NCBI RefSeq assembly: GCF_010378095.1
Contig: NZ_WNJL01000050.1
Span: forward strand, 62,001 to 126,000
DNA: 64,000 bases
Reading direction: 5' to 3'
Origin: Acidithiobacillus ferrianus
Lineage (GTDB): Bacteria > Pseudomonadota > Gammaproteobacteria > Acidithiobacillales > Acidithiobacillaceae
Shown: piece by piece, positions 9,202 through 16,852 of the stretch
Position numbering within the stretch: the stretch's first letter is position 1
Layout: each line of letters begins with the position of its first letter
Notes under the pieces: model-generated
Told to the model about the DNA's origin: nothing
The model's input: only the letters and a program-made list of their open reading frames with translations
Database searches by the model: none
Position numbers and translations under genes: made by a program

Positions 9202-9333
9202 CTGCCACCTTTCCCGCCGCTTTCGGACGAATGCCGTTTACGGGATCTAAGATAAAGGCTCCTGCGCCTCAGCTCAATAAGGGGAGTGGCCTTTCCGTCC
9301 CGGGATAAGGGGAACCCCGGTAACGGGGTCGTG

Positions 9334-9666
9334 TCAACGGGTGACACCGTGCCGGGGGTGCCGAAAGTGCAGCACATGGGTAGGCGGTGTAGCCGCCGCA
9401 CTTTCCGGGTGGCCACACCAGCGATAGGCTTGAACAGAGGCCGCTGTGGCGGGGGCGCAACGGTGGCAACTCCCCGTATCACAAGCACTGGCGCAATCGC
9501 CGCGGGCAGCAGCCGCGAAGATCTGCTTCACCACGCCGCGGTGCTGCCAGTAGGCCAGCATATCCTCGATCAGCCCGATAGAAAGGTGTAATTCGGCAGC
9601 CATCTGGCTGGCGGTCGCCATCTCTCGCTTGCGTAGGAGTTCCCGAACCGCGAACAAGGGATTCAT
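9334..9666 (-). CDS. feoC: FeoC-like iron transport regulator
   Basis: 110 aa. Residues ~1-50 form a small winged helix. A cysteine cluster at C58, C62, C67 and C70 (C-x3-C-x4-C-x2-C) matches the Fe-S-binding wing of FeoC; C84 is extra. The C-terminus is longer than in enteric FeoC (~78 aa) and is Ala/His-rich. The start overlaps the feoB stop (ATGA), so it is translationally coupled and is the last gene of the feo operon. FeoC is thought to regulate FeoB stability or activity. Confidence 0.8.
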   Translation of the reverse strand: MNPLFAVRELLRKREMATASQMAAELHLSIGLIEDMLAYWQHRGVVKQIFAAAARGDCASACDTGSCHRCAPATAASVQAYRWCGHPESAAATPPTHVLHFRHPRHGVTR

Positions 9667-12011
9667 ATGGCGGCCCCCCGAAACAGCCCCGGCTCTGGGG
9701 ATCGAGCACGCCGCCGTCCATGGATGCGCAGGCCAAGGACCAGCGCCGCAAAGGCGACCAATACCCCCGCGATACAGGCTGCGGAGGATGCCGGATGCTC
9801 GACAAAGGTGCCTGTCTGATAAATCACTGTGCTCGCACCCCAGGCGAGGCAGACGCCATAGCACAAGGAAAAGCCCATCCACCCCCAGCCGACTTCGCGG
9901 CGAAGAGCGCCCATGGTGCTGGCACAGGGCACATAGAGCAGAACGAAGACCAAATAGGCAAAGGCCGAGAGCGTCGTGAAGCCCGATGCGATCGCTCGGA
10001 GGGTGGCGCGTTCCGCGCCCGAGGACTGTTCGATGGCGGAAACCGACCCCATGGCGGACAGTCCCAGGGGATCGTTCAGCGTGGTGACAAAGGTCAGGGC
10101 ATTGGCGGGGATGGTGTTCACGGCACTCCAGAGCTGCCCGGCAATGTCGGGATCACGGTAGTTGGCCATCAGGTCGGCCGCATTCTGCCGTTGATAAATG
10201 CCATTGAGCGTGCCGATCACAATCTCCTTGGCGGCGGCTCCGGCAATCAGGCCGGAAACGGCGGGCCAATTATCCGCACGAATCCCCATGGGTTCAAAAA
10301 TCGGGACCAGGGCGCGACTGCCCTGGGCGAGCAGGGAGTGGTTTATGTCGGTATTTTGTAAACCGTGGTCCGTCCAGCCGACGCCGGGGAGGATGAAAAG
10401 CACTACGCCGATGGCGGCAATGACTCGCCCTACCCGGAAGAGGAAGACTTTCAGGCGTTGCCAGCTCTGCAGCAACACGCTCCGCACGCTGGGCAGACGG
10501 TAGGGCGGCAGTTCCATGACGAAAGGCAATGCTTCGCCAGGGAGGGCGGTTTTACCGAGCAGCCAGGCGGTCAGCAGGGCGACGATGATACCCAAGACAT
10601 AGAGCGCGAAGACCACTTGGCCACCATTGCTGCGAAAAAATACCACCGCAAAGGCCATATAGATGGTCAGACGCGCGGAACAGGACATGAAGGGCTGCAT
10701 CAGCACGGTCAGGAGGCGCCCACGCGGATCTTCAATGATGCGCGAGCCCATGATGGCCGGCACATTGCAGCCGAAGCCAATGATCATGGGGACCAGGGCG
10801 TTGCCGGGCAATCCCAGGCGGCGCATCAGACGATCCATGGCATAGGCGGCCCGGGCCATGTAACCCGAATCGTCGAGGAGGGCCAGGAACAGGAAGGTCA
10901 GGCCGATAGGTGGAATAAAGGAGATCACGAGATTCAATCCACCACCTGCGCCACCCGCGACCATGGAGACCAACCAGGGAGGCAGCCCCGCCTCCAGCAG
11001 TACATGACCAACCCCGTGGATCAGCAGGGCGGCCGAGGCTTGATCGAAGAAATCCAGAAAAATATTGCCGCCGCTGAAACTGACGACAAAGATCAGATAG
11101 AGCGTCAACAGGAAGACAGGTACACCCAACCAGTCGTTGAGGACCACGTGGTCCAGCAGATCGGTAATCCGTTGGCGCATGCCTGCGCGCCCATTGTGCC
11201 GTAACGCGCTGGCGGCGCCCTCTCGCGCCCAGTCAAAACGCCGGTCCATGATCAGATCCGCAGGCATCTCGCCGCCGTGCCTCTCCATGTCGGTGGTGAC
11301 CTGATGTAAAACCTGCTTTATGGCAGCGTCTGCCGGATCGACATGGCCCTCAAGCAGGCGCAACGCCGCGCAGCGTCGATACCCGGGACTGCCGCCGGGC
11401 ATCGACGCTGCCAACGCGTCGAGGGCGCATTCCAGCAGTGGGCCATAGGTGGGTGGGGTCCCGCGGGGCGGAGTCTCGAGGGCCTGCGCCAAAGTTTCCA
11501 GTAGGTCACGGCGTCCTTTGCCTGTGCGGGCCACCATGGGCACTACCGGCAGGCCCAGGCTGTGTGACAGTGCCGTCGTGAGCACGTCGAGCCCCCGGGC
11601 CTCCGCCTCATCGACCATGTTCAGGACGAGAATCATCGGGCGCCCCGTTTCCAGCAGTTCCGCGGTCAGGACCAAATGCCGTTCCAGATTCGAGGCATCG
11701 ACGATGTTGACGATCAGGTCAACCCGCCCGTTGAGCAAGAAATCGCGCGCCACGGTCTGGTCTTCGCCGCCTCCCCCCAGCAGGCTGTAAATGCCGGGCA
11801 GATCCATTACCGAGGCTTTACGCGCCCTCAACTGCGTAGTGCCGCTGCGTTGTTCGACGGTGACGCCAGGCCAGTTGCCCACATGCTGATGCGCGCCCGT
11901 CAGCAGATTGAACAGCGTGGTCTTGCCGCAGTTCGGGTTTCCAGCCAGAGCGATGACGGGTATATTTTCTGCGGACTGGATCTTCCGATGTTCTGTGTGA
12001 CATGCGCTCAT
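9663..12011 (-). CDS. feoB: Ferrous iron transporter FeoB
   Basis: 782 aa. The N-terminal G domain has G1 G-N-P-N-C-G-K-T (residues 24-31), G3 D-L-P-G and G4 N-M-V-D; a GDI helical linker follows, and then the membrane permease with two gate repeats. It imports Fe(II) across the inner membrane. In an acidophile with abundant external Fe(II) this serves assimilation. ATGA overlaps join it to feoA upstream and feoC downstream. Confidence 0.97.
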   Translation of the reverse strand: MSACHTEHRKIQSAENIPVIALAGNPNCGKTTLFNLLTGAHQHVGNWPGVTVEQRSGTTQLRARKASVMDLPGIYSLLGGGGEDQTVARDFLLNGRVDLIVNIVDASNLERHLVLTAELLETGRPMILVLNMVDEAEARGLDVLTTALSHSLGLPVVPMVARTGKGRRDLLETLAQALETPPRGTPPTYGPLLECALDALAASMPGGSPGYRRCAALRLLEGHVDPADAAIKQVLHQVTTDMERHGGEMPADLIMDRRFDWAREGAASALRHNGRAGMRQRITDLLDHVVLNDWLGVPVFLLTLYLIFVVSFSGGNIFLDFFDQASAALLIHGVGHVLLEAGLPPWLVSMVAGGAGGGLNLVISFIPPIGLTFLFLALLDDSGYMARAAYAMDRLMRRLGLPGNALVPMIIGFGCNVPAIMGSRIIEDPRGRLLTVLMQPFMSCSARLTIYMAFAVVFFRSNGGQVVFALYVLGIIVALLTAWLLGKTALPGEALPFVMELPPYRLPSVRSVLLQSWQRLKVFLFRVGRVIAAIGVVLFILPGVGWTDHGLQNTDINHSLLAQGSRALVPIFEPMGIRADNWPAVSGLIAGAAAKEIVIGTLNGIYQRQNAADLMANYRDPDIAGQLWSAVNTIPANALTFVTTLNDPLGLSAMGSVSAIEQSSGAERATLRAIASGFTTLSAFAYLVFVLLYVPCASTMGALRREVGWGWMGFSLCYGVCLAWGASTVIYQTGTFVEHPASSAACIAGVLVAFAALVLGLRIHGRRRARSPEPGLFRGAAI

Positions 12012-12310
12012 GATGGTTCTCCCGTACCGTGGGGGTCGATCCCCAGCCGTTCCACTTCAATATGTTGGATCACGTCCCAGCCCAGCGCGATACGTGCCCC
12101 ACCTACCTGCAATATGGCCCCCCGCTTGCCCGGGCCATGGACTACGCGGATGCCGATGCCCCGGCGGATGCCGAGCATGGCCAAGCGTTGCAGCATGCCC
12201 CTATCTCCTGTGAGCTTGCAGACTCTGGCGCTGTCGTTTTGTCTCAGGTCGACGACGGACCAGGTGTCGGGATGATGATTTGCTGGTTCATGCATGGCGA
12301 TTCGTTCCAT
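12008..12310 (-). CDS. feoA: FeoA SH3-like protein
   Basis: About 100 aa. The FeoA core is recognisable: L-x-M-L-G-I-R-R-G and I-L-Q-V-G-G-A-R-I-A-L-G. FeoA is a small cytoplasmic partner needed for FeoB transport. The start is uncertain: ATG 12310 is chosen, ATG 12295 is possible, and TTG 12331 would overlap the porin stop. The N-terminus is about 20 residues longer than classical FeoA. Confidence 0.9.
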   Translation of the reverse strand: MERIAMHEPANHHPDTWSVVDLRQNDSARVCKLTGDRGMLQRLAMLGIRRGIGIRVVHGPGKRGAILQVGGARIALGWDVIQHIEVERLGIDPHGTGEPS

Positions 12311-12327
12311 AGGGGTTCTCGACGGGT

Positions 12328-13587
12328 TCAAAAAAATTCGATGTGCACACGCATCATGCCGACCGTGGCGTTGGGATGGTGACCGCCAGGATGCTGGATG
12401 TATTGCAGATCGGGCTGCAGGGTGACGTGCTCCGTGAGTCGTGCGACGTAGGTGGCTTCGTAGGCCGTTTCAGCGTGCTGGATGCGTTCCGCGGCTACAC
12501 CGAGGCTGTCAGCCGCCGAATCAGGGCGCAGCCAGGCACGCGCCATGCCGATGGACAAGCTGTCGTCTGGACGGTTGACGAAAGGATGACTCAGGCGCAA
12601 GCCCAGCCCCAGGTACCAGGGGACGGGATTGAGCGTCTGCGGTGCGCCGCCCAGTTGTGCAAAAGCGCCGATCTGACGTTCATCGGACCAATCCCAGTTT
12701 CCTTCGGCGATCGCGTAGACCCCCGAGGTGGTGGGGGAAAGTCCGTAGCGATGGGGATTGCTCTGCTGGTAATGCCAAGCACCCACTTTGAGTATGTAGC
12801 GACCGTTGTCTTCGGTACCGACCCCGCGATGGCCTCCTTTTGGTCCGTCCCAGCGCAGATCGCCCTCCCACAGGGCCATGTAGCCGCGCGTAAAGGCGGA
12901 GGTCTGATGACGGGGATCACCCTGAAAGATCGCGATGCGGCTGCTCAGGTGCTGGTTGTGGGCCTCCACCAGGAATCCCAACCCGGAGTAGGGATAGGTG
13001 GGCGTGCCGGGGACATTGACGGTGATGGTCGGGGTCATGCCAAAAGAACTGTTGATGAGTTGCAGGGCATTGGTGGTGACGTCAAAGTCATAGTTCACAT
13101 CCATGTAGCCGACGCGGGTGCTGAGCCAGTTCGTCCAGTGCTGACGGAAGGCGGCGTCGTAAAAGCGCAGCGCATCGGGGGCCCAAATATTGCTGGCTGT
13201 CTGAATGTCACCGCTGTAGTCCTGTTGGGCCGCACTGTTGTAGATGCCCATGAGGGAGAGCGTAAACTTACCGCCCTTCCAGAACCCGGCTTTTTGCGTG
13301 TCGTAACTCACGCCGAACTGTCCAACGATATGGCCCGTGCTACCCCGCTGGATGCCGCCCGACAGATTGGTGAACAACTCGCTATCCACATGCCCGGCCC
13401 ACGAGACGCCGTCCGCAGGAGGGCTGTAAGCGGGTAGATATTTGGGGGAAATGCCGGAGATGGGCGGGGCGGATTCATCGTCCGGGGACGCGAAATCCAC
13501 CGCTGCGCAGGTATCGGAAAATGCTCCGAGGATGCTGGCGCAGAAGAGGAGCGCCGTAGCGGAATGGTGAGAAAACGACAGAGGCAT
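12328..13587 (-). CDS. feoP: OprB-like outer-membrane porin of the feo operon
   Basis: 419 aa. It has a signal peptide (hydrophobic residues ~9-27, cleavage after C-A-A), then alternating aromatic/glycine beta-barrel strands of the OprB carbohydrate-porin family, and a C-terminal Phe as expected for outer-membrane insertion. A porin as first gene of a feo operon (feoPABC) is a published Acidithiobacillus arrangement (established knowledge). Here it is followed 17 bases later by feoA, so it probably lets Fe(II) into the periplasm. Confidence 0.88.
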   Translation of the reverse strand: MPLSFSHHSATALLFCASILGAFSDTCAAVDFASPDDESAPPISGISPKYLPAYSPPADGVSWAGHVDSELFTNLSGGIQRGSTGHIVGQFGVSYDTQKAGFWKGGKFTLSLMGIYNSAAQQDYSGDIQTASNIWAPDALRFYDAAFRQHWTNWLSTRVGYMDVNYDFDVTTNALQLINSSFGMTPTITVNVPGTPTYPYSGLGFLVEAHNQHLSSRIAIFQGDPRHQTSAFTRGYMALWEGDLRWDGPKGGHRGVGTEDNGRYILKVGAWHYQQSNPHRYGLSPTTSGVYAIAEGNWDWSDERQIGAFAQLGGAPQTLNPVPWYLGLGLRLSHPFVNRPDDSLSIGMARAWLRPDSAADSLGVAAERIQHAETAYEATYVARLTEHVTLQPDLQYIQHPGGHHPNATVGMMRVHIEFF

Positions 13588-13605
13588 GGAGCACCATTGA
13601 AAATA

Positions 13606-13627
13606 TAATAAGAACCATTCTCAATAT
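13606..13627 (-). promoter_or_regulatory. Fur-box-like operator upstream of feoP
   Basis: A near-palindrome TAAGAA-CCA-TTCTCA inside an AT-rich stretch, about 20-40 bases upstream of the feoP ATG. Reading the minus strand it resembles the Fur consensus (A/T-rich with ATTCTCA / TGAGAAT arms). Position and target fit iron-dependent repression of feoPABC. Confidence 0.65.
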
Positions 13628-13738
13628 GGTACAAGCGAATGCGTCTGTCAACGGTCTTGTCCGGACCCGCTTGCTATCCGCCGCATACGCGGCGTGTGTC
13701 ATGCGCCTTTGTGGCCGCGATCCGGACCTTGCCGGGAT

Positions 13739-14383
13739 TTAGCGAATCTCCTTTAGCACCTCGGGCAAATCCGCCCTGCCCGGGGCGCCTTTGATGATTT
13801 TCACGGTGCCATCGCGGCGTGTGTAGACCATGGTGGGGACGACCTTTTGTCCGGTGGCCTCAAGGATGCTCATGTTGGACTGGAGGGCCTTGGTGCTGGC
13901 CGCGTCAGGCAGGATTTCGGCGATGGCGCCGTCATGAGTCTTCACGTTGAAGCCGGTTTCGTTTTTTTGCAGGGCGGCCAGGGGATTTTTGGCTTCCAGT
14001 ATCGCGGCCGCTTTTCCGAAGCTGGAGGGGGACAGATATCCGACCGGCACATAGCGAACCGTGAGTTGGGCCGACCGGATGAAGGGTTGCAGCTCATTAT
14101 AGAGGAGGTGACAGTAAGGACAATTGGGATCAAAGAGGATATAGAGCATGCGCGGACCGTGTCCCTGGGCGATCCAGCGGGCGTGATCCAGCCGTTGGAG
14201 GAGGGGCGCGGTGTCCCGCGTTGTGCCATTTGGGGCAGCCACCGCCAGAACGGGCACCAAGAAGAACACGAGCGCGAACAAGCCAGGCCAGAGTGTAGAC
14301 CACGTCCAGCGTCTGCCGCCGACCCACATCAGGATATGACTGACAAGTGTTTGCCTCCGCCTCTGTGTGGTCGAAGTATGCAT
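13739..14383 (-). CDS. DsbG/DsbC-like thiol:disulfide interchange protein
   Basis: 214 aa from ATG 14383 (GGAGCG upstream). It has an N-terminal hydrophobic signal or anchor (residues ~30-50), then a thioredoxin fold with the active site D-P-N-C-P-Y-C-H and the cis-Pro loop V-V-P-T-M. The C-P-Y-C dipeptide and overall pattern are of the DsbG type. It likely acts in the periplasm as an isomerase or reductase. It is a single gene with its own promoter. Confidence 0.82.
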   Translation of the reverse strand: MHTSTTQRRRQTLVSHILMWVGGRRWTWSTLWPGLFALVFFLVPVLAVAAPNGTTRDTAPLLQRLDHARWIAQGHGPRMLYILFDPNCPYCHLLYNELQPFIRSAQLTVRYVPVGYLSPSSFGKAAAILEAKNPLAALQKNETGFNVKTHDGAIAEILPDAASTKALQSNMSILEATGQKVVPTMVYTRRDGTVKIIKGAPGRADLPEVLKEIR

Positions 14384-14488
14384 CGCTTTACGCTCCGTGA
14401 GGATCCTATCCAACCTTACACTAAGCAATTGTCGGGCCAGCGTCTCTCGGGATGGCCGCCGTGCTGCGTCATAACTAGCGATTGGGTC

Positions 14489-14517
14489 TTGCCTCGGGGA
14501 CGGATACGACCTATAGT
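14489..14517 (+). promoter_or_regulatory. Sigma70-type promoter of a possible small RNA
   Basis: TTGCCT at 14489-14494, a 17-base spacer, and TATAGT at 14512-14517. It points into a 160-base stretch with no clear gene that ends in a strong terminator. Confidence 0.55.
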
Positions 14518-14523
14518 CCCAAA

Positions 14524-14684
14524 CGTGGGCTATGGCGCATTGATTTTACTAATGGCTAATATTCAAGGGGGTTGGCGAGTGCGTTTTCGTACAGGGATCT
14601 GCCCGTGCGGGGTACAGGATCGCTACCGTGCGTGCGTGGCCAGAGCGTAGTGCGTGTCGAGCCGAACTTGTTCGGCTTTTTTAT
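14524..14684 (+). ncRNA. Candidate small RNA (or mRNA of a 32-aa peptide)
   Basis: Between a sigma70-like promoter (TATAGT at 14512-14517) and an intrinsic terminator (14661-14684) lies about 160 bases with no convincing gene. The only ORF on that strand is ATG 14552-14650, a 32-residue peptide with C-P-C-G and a further Cys but no ribosome site. It resembles no RNA family I recognise (not 6S, tmRNA or 4.5S). Its arrangement as an independent transcription unit upstream of the NlpC/P60 gene is the main evidence. Confidence 0.4.
14661..14684 (+). terminator. Rho-independent terminator
   Basis: Stem GCCGAA / TTCGGC with a CTTG loop (14661-14676) followed directly by TTTTTTATTT. No protein gene on this strand ends just upstream, so it terminates the candidate small RNA. 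Confidence 0.85.
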
Positions 14685-14742
14685 TTATGGGTGAGGGGAC
14701 GGCCGCGAAGTCGCGCTTCTTGATGAGAAATGGCAATGTCCC

Positions 14743-14772
14743 TGCGTAATCAACCAATGGGCAGATTACGCA
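14743..14772 (+). promoter_or_regulatory. Leader hairpin before the NlpC/P60 gene
   Basis: A perfect 9-bp inverted repeat, TGCGTAATC (14743-14751) and GATTACGCA (14764-14772), with a 12-base loop, 33 bases upstream of the start codon. No T-tract follows, so it is either an RNA leader structure or a dyad operator. Confidence 0.5.
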
Positions 14773-14805
14773 GCGGCGATTCCCAGAGAGTCCGGGAGAT
14801 AAGGA

Positions 14806-15798
14806 ATGAAGCAGAAGCATCGCTGGCAGATCGCTGTGTGTGCATGGATGTTGGCCGGTGGAATCGGTGTCTGTCAGGCGGCGCCGTATGCGGTCGCACA
14901 CAGGGAGGCGCATCGGGTGAGCCATCGCTCTCAAGGGGGGGATTACACGACACTCACGCCGATGGCGCTGCAGTTGTTGCACCTCGCGCCCGTGGAGTTT
15001 GCCGGGGTAGGCGCGGCGCCACGGACGGCCTCGGCTTATGTGTTCAAAATACGCGCATTCCCCGCGAGGGATCCGGCCAAGATCACCAGTCCGATTTTTG
15101 TCGACCAGTCCTTACTGCGCATGAAGACCGGTATGGCGGCTAGCGGTAGCCCAGCCGTTCTTTTCGAGCGACCCGGAGTCGCGCCGACGGGAGTGATGAT
15201 CGCCGCCTCAACACCCGCGCAATCGCATTTGCGGCTGGCTTTGGAGATGTTGGCCAGTCAAGCCTATCATTGGGCGCGTCACCCCCTGCAGGCGCTGGAA
15301 TCCAGCGGCGATGTCGCCGTAGGCACACGAGCCGCCACTGAACTGGCGGATGACATTGCTCAGGAAGGTCGGTCTGTGGTGTCGGAGAATCCTTCGGGTG
15401 CCGATTCCTGGCTCTCGCCCCGCTCTTTGGTGGTTTCCGCGCTCAAATTCATCGGAACCCCCTATCGTTGGGGAGGGATGAGTCCCACCTCCGGATTCGA
15501 CTGTAGCGGTTTCGTCAAGTACCTTTTGGCGAAGTTCGACATTCGAGTCCCGCGTACCTCCTACGCCCAGGCGACGGAGTTGCAGAAAGTTTCCCGGATG
15601 AATCTAAAGCCTGGGGACTTGGTATTTTTTGACACCATGCACCGACCTTATTCCCATGTGGGAATTTACATCGGCCACCAGCATTTTGTCAGTGCGCAGA
15701 CGCCCAGCACAGGGGTCCAGATCGCGAGCCTCAATGATCCTTATTGGGCCGCCCGTTTCGACGGTGCGCGCCGCCTGCCGATATCCAGCCTCTCCTGA
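14806..15798 (+). CDS. NlpC/P60 family cell-wall hydrolase
   Basis: 330 aa. There is a signal peptide (residues 1-25, ending C-Q-A-A). A low-complexity, poorly conserved region of ~175 residues follows, then a C-terminal NlpC/P60 domain (~205-325). The catalytic Cys is in F-D-C-S-G-F, the catalytic His in S-H-V-G-I-Y-I-G, and the third polar residue in H-F-V-S-A. It should cleave peptidoglycan stem peptides in the periplasm. AAGGA lies close upstream of ATG. Confidence 0.9.
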   Translation: MKQKHRWQIAVCAWMLAGGIGVCQAAPYAVAHREAHRVSHRSQGGDYTTLTPMALQLLHLAPVEFAGVGAAPRTASAYVFKIRAFPARDPAKITSPIFVDQSLLRMKTGMAASGSPAVLFERPGVAPTGVMIAASTPAQSHLRLALEMLASQAYHWARHPLQALESSGDVAVGTRAATELADDIAQEGRSVVSENPSGADSWLSPRSLVVSALKFIGTPYRWGGMSPTSGFDCSGFVKYLLAKFDIRVPRTSYAQATELQKVSRMNLKPGDLVFFDTMHRPYSHVGIYIGHQHFVSAQTPSTGVQIASLNDPYWAARFDGARRLPISSLS

Positions 15799-15874
15799 CT
15801 TCTGTGGATTCGCGCATTCCGCGGAGATCGGGTTGGACGAAGAGGATAGGGTGATTGGTAAGGCACACGCGATG

Positions 15875-16096
15875 TTAAGCGTTTTGCTCCATGTCATCCG
15901 GCGTCTTCCACTCGTAGCGATCGGATACTTGGGGGCGGGCGGCCGTGAAACCTTCCTTCTGGAGGAGTTCCGCCAGCGCTACCGCACCCGGGCCCGCCAC
16001 CGCCCGATTTTTTAGGATGTTGTCGGCGATTCGTGTCGCCTCGTGCGCGCTCAGAACAACTTCCACGCTCTGCTCTTTCTCTTCGCGAATGTGCAT
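15875..16096 (-). CDS. Small hypothetical protein
   Basis: 73 aa, M-H-I-R-E-E-K-E-Q start at ATG 16096 with a GAGGAGAAACC ribosome site. It contains the helical stretch H-E-A-T-R-I-A-D-N-I-L-K. No family recognised. It follows another small gene by 16 bases, so the two are likely co-transcribed. Confidence 0.6.
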   Translation of the reverse strand: MHIREEKEQSVEVVLSAHEATRIADNILKNRAVAGPGAVALAELLQKEGFTAARPQVSDRYEWKTPDDMEQNA

Positions 16097-16112
16097 GGAT
16101 GGTTTCTCCTCG

Positions 16113-16307
16113 TTAGTCGAAAACGTGGGGTGGTTGTTTGAAATGGTCGTCCGTGCGGTAGTCCTGTTCGGCCAATAGGTAGGCGATATCCAAAGTGTCC
16201 TTGGCAAAGCTTTCCGCATGTTGAACGATGGGTTCGACTATTTTGGCAAGATCCTTTTTGTCGAAGCGGATGGTGATGCTTTGCCCGTCTTTGTGGATGA
16301 CTTCCAT
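16113..16307 (-). CDS. Small hypothetical protein
   Basis: 64 aa starting M-E-V-I-H-K-D-G-Q-S at ATG 16307, with AGGAGA 6 bases upstream. Acidic, with the segment F-D-K-K-D-L-A-K-I-V-E-P-I-V; no recognised domain. It probably forms a two-gene unit with the 73-aa gene downstream. Confidence 0.6.
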   Translation of the reverse strand: MEVIHKDGQSITIRFDKKDLAKIVEPIVQHAESFAKDTLDIAYLLAEQDYRTDDHFKQPPHVFD

Positions 16308-16413
16308 GGTGTTCTCCTGTTGAAGCCCATAGACACCTGTCTGCCGATGCATGGTTGCGCCAGTCTGTAACATCCTTGTGATGGCGCATGCGGGGCGCCC
16401 ACTCCCCAGTGGT

Positions 16414-16773
16414 TTAGCCCAGTCTGGGTGTTTTGTCAAAGCGCGCCGTCGCATGACCGGGCGCCGGACTCCGATCCATGCGGGCGAGCAGGCGGAAGCC
16501 ACCGATAACGCTGAGGATACGGGCGCGTAGCGCGACCTCCCATTGGTCCTGGGGTAGGGACCAGTATTTGCCTTGGGTGTGTTCGGCGCGCGGAATTTCT
16601 GGCAGGGTGTGGCAGTCGAGGGCGATGAGGAGGTCGGGCCAGGCACGATCGCTTGCGTCCGCCCGCGCTTCCAGCCAATCCGCACCCAGGCTTCCCGCCA
16701 GAGTAGCGGCGTAGCGGGCCTTTGCCGGATCAGTGGGGTGCCAGAACAGAACGCGCGCGCGCCTTTTATACAT
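16414..16773 (-). CDS. Low-molecular-weight phosphatase-like protein without catalytic Cys
   Basis: 119 aa. The pattern V-L-F, then A-R-Y-A-A-T-L-A-G, P-D-L-L-I-A-L-D and W-x-L-P-x-D-x-W recalls the LMW protein tyrosine phosphatase / arsenate reductase fold. The P-loop C-x5-R, expected near residue 11, is replaced by W-H-P-T-D-P-A-K. It should be catalytically dead or a distant homologue. GGAGGG precedes the ATG. It is divergent from the helicase gene. Confidence 0.6.
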   Translation of the reverse strand: MYKRRARVLFWHPTDPAKARYAATLAGSLGADWLEARADASDRAWPDLLIALDCHTLPEIPRAEHTQGKYWSLPQDQWEVALRARILSVIGGFRLLARMDRSPAPGHATARFDKTPRLG

Positions 16774-16852
16774 GTAATACCCTCCTTATTATGAATTTAT
16801 GTAAAAATAGCAAAACGGAAGACAAAACGGGAGCGGCGATGGGGTATCTGGA

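Noticed and set aside
8290..9255. 321-codon plus-strand ORF over aguB
   Set aside because: Antisense to a clear N-carbamoylputrescine amidase gene.
10365..11204. 279-codon plus-strand ORF inside feoB
   Set aside because: Antisense shadow rich in Gln/His/Asp; feoB is unmistakable.
12343..13437. 364-codon plus-strand ORF over the porin
   Set aside because: Antisense shadow; the minus-strand porin has a signal peptide and terminal Phe.
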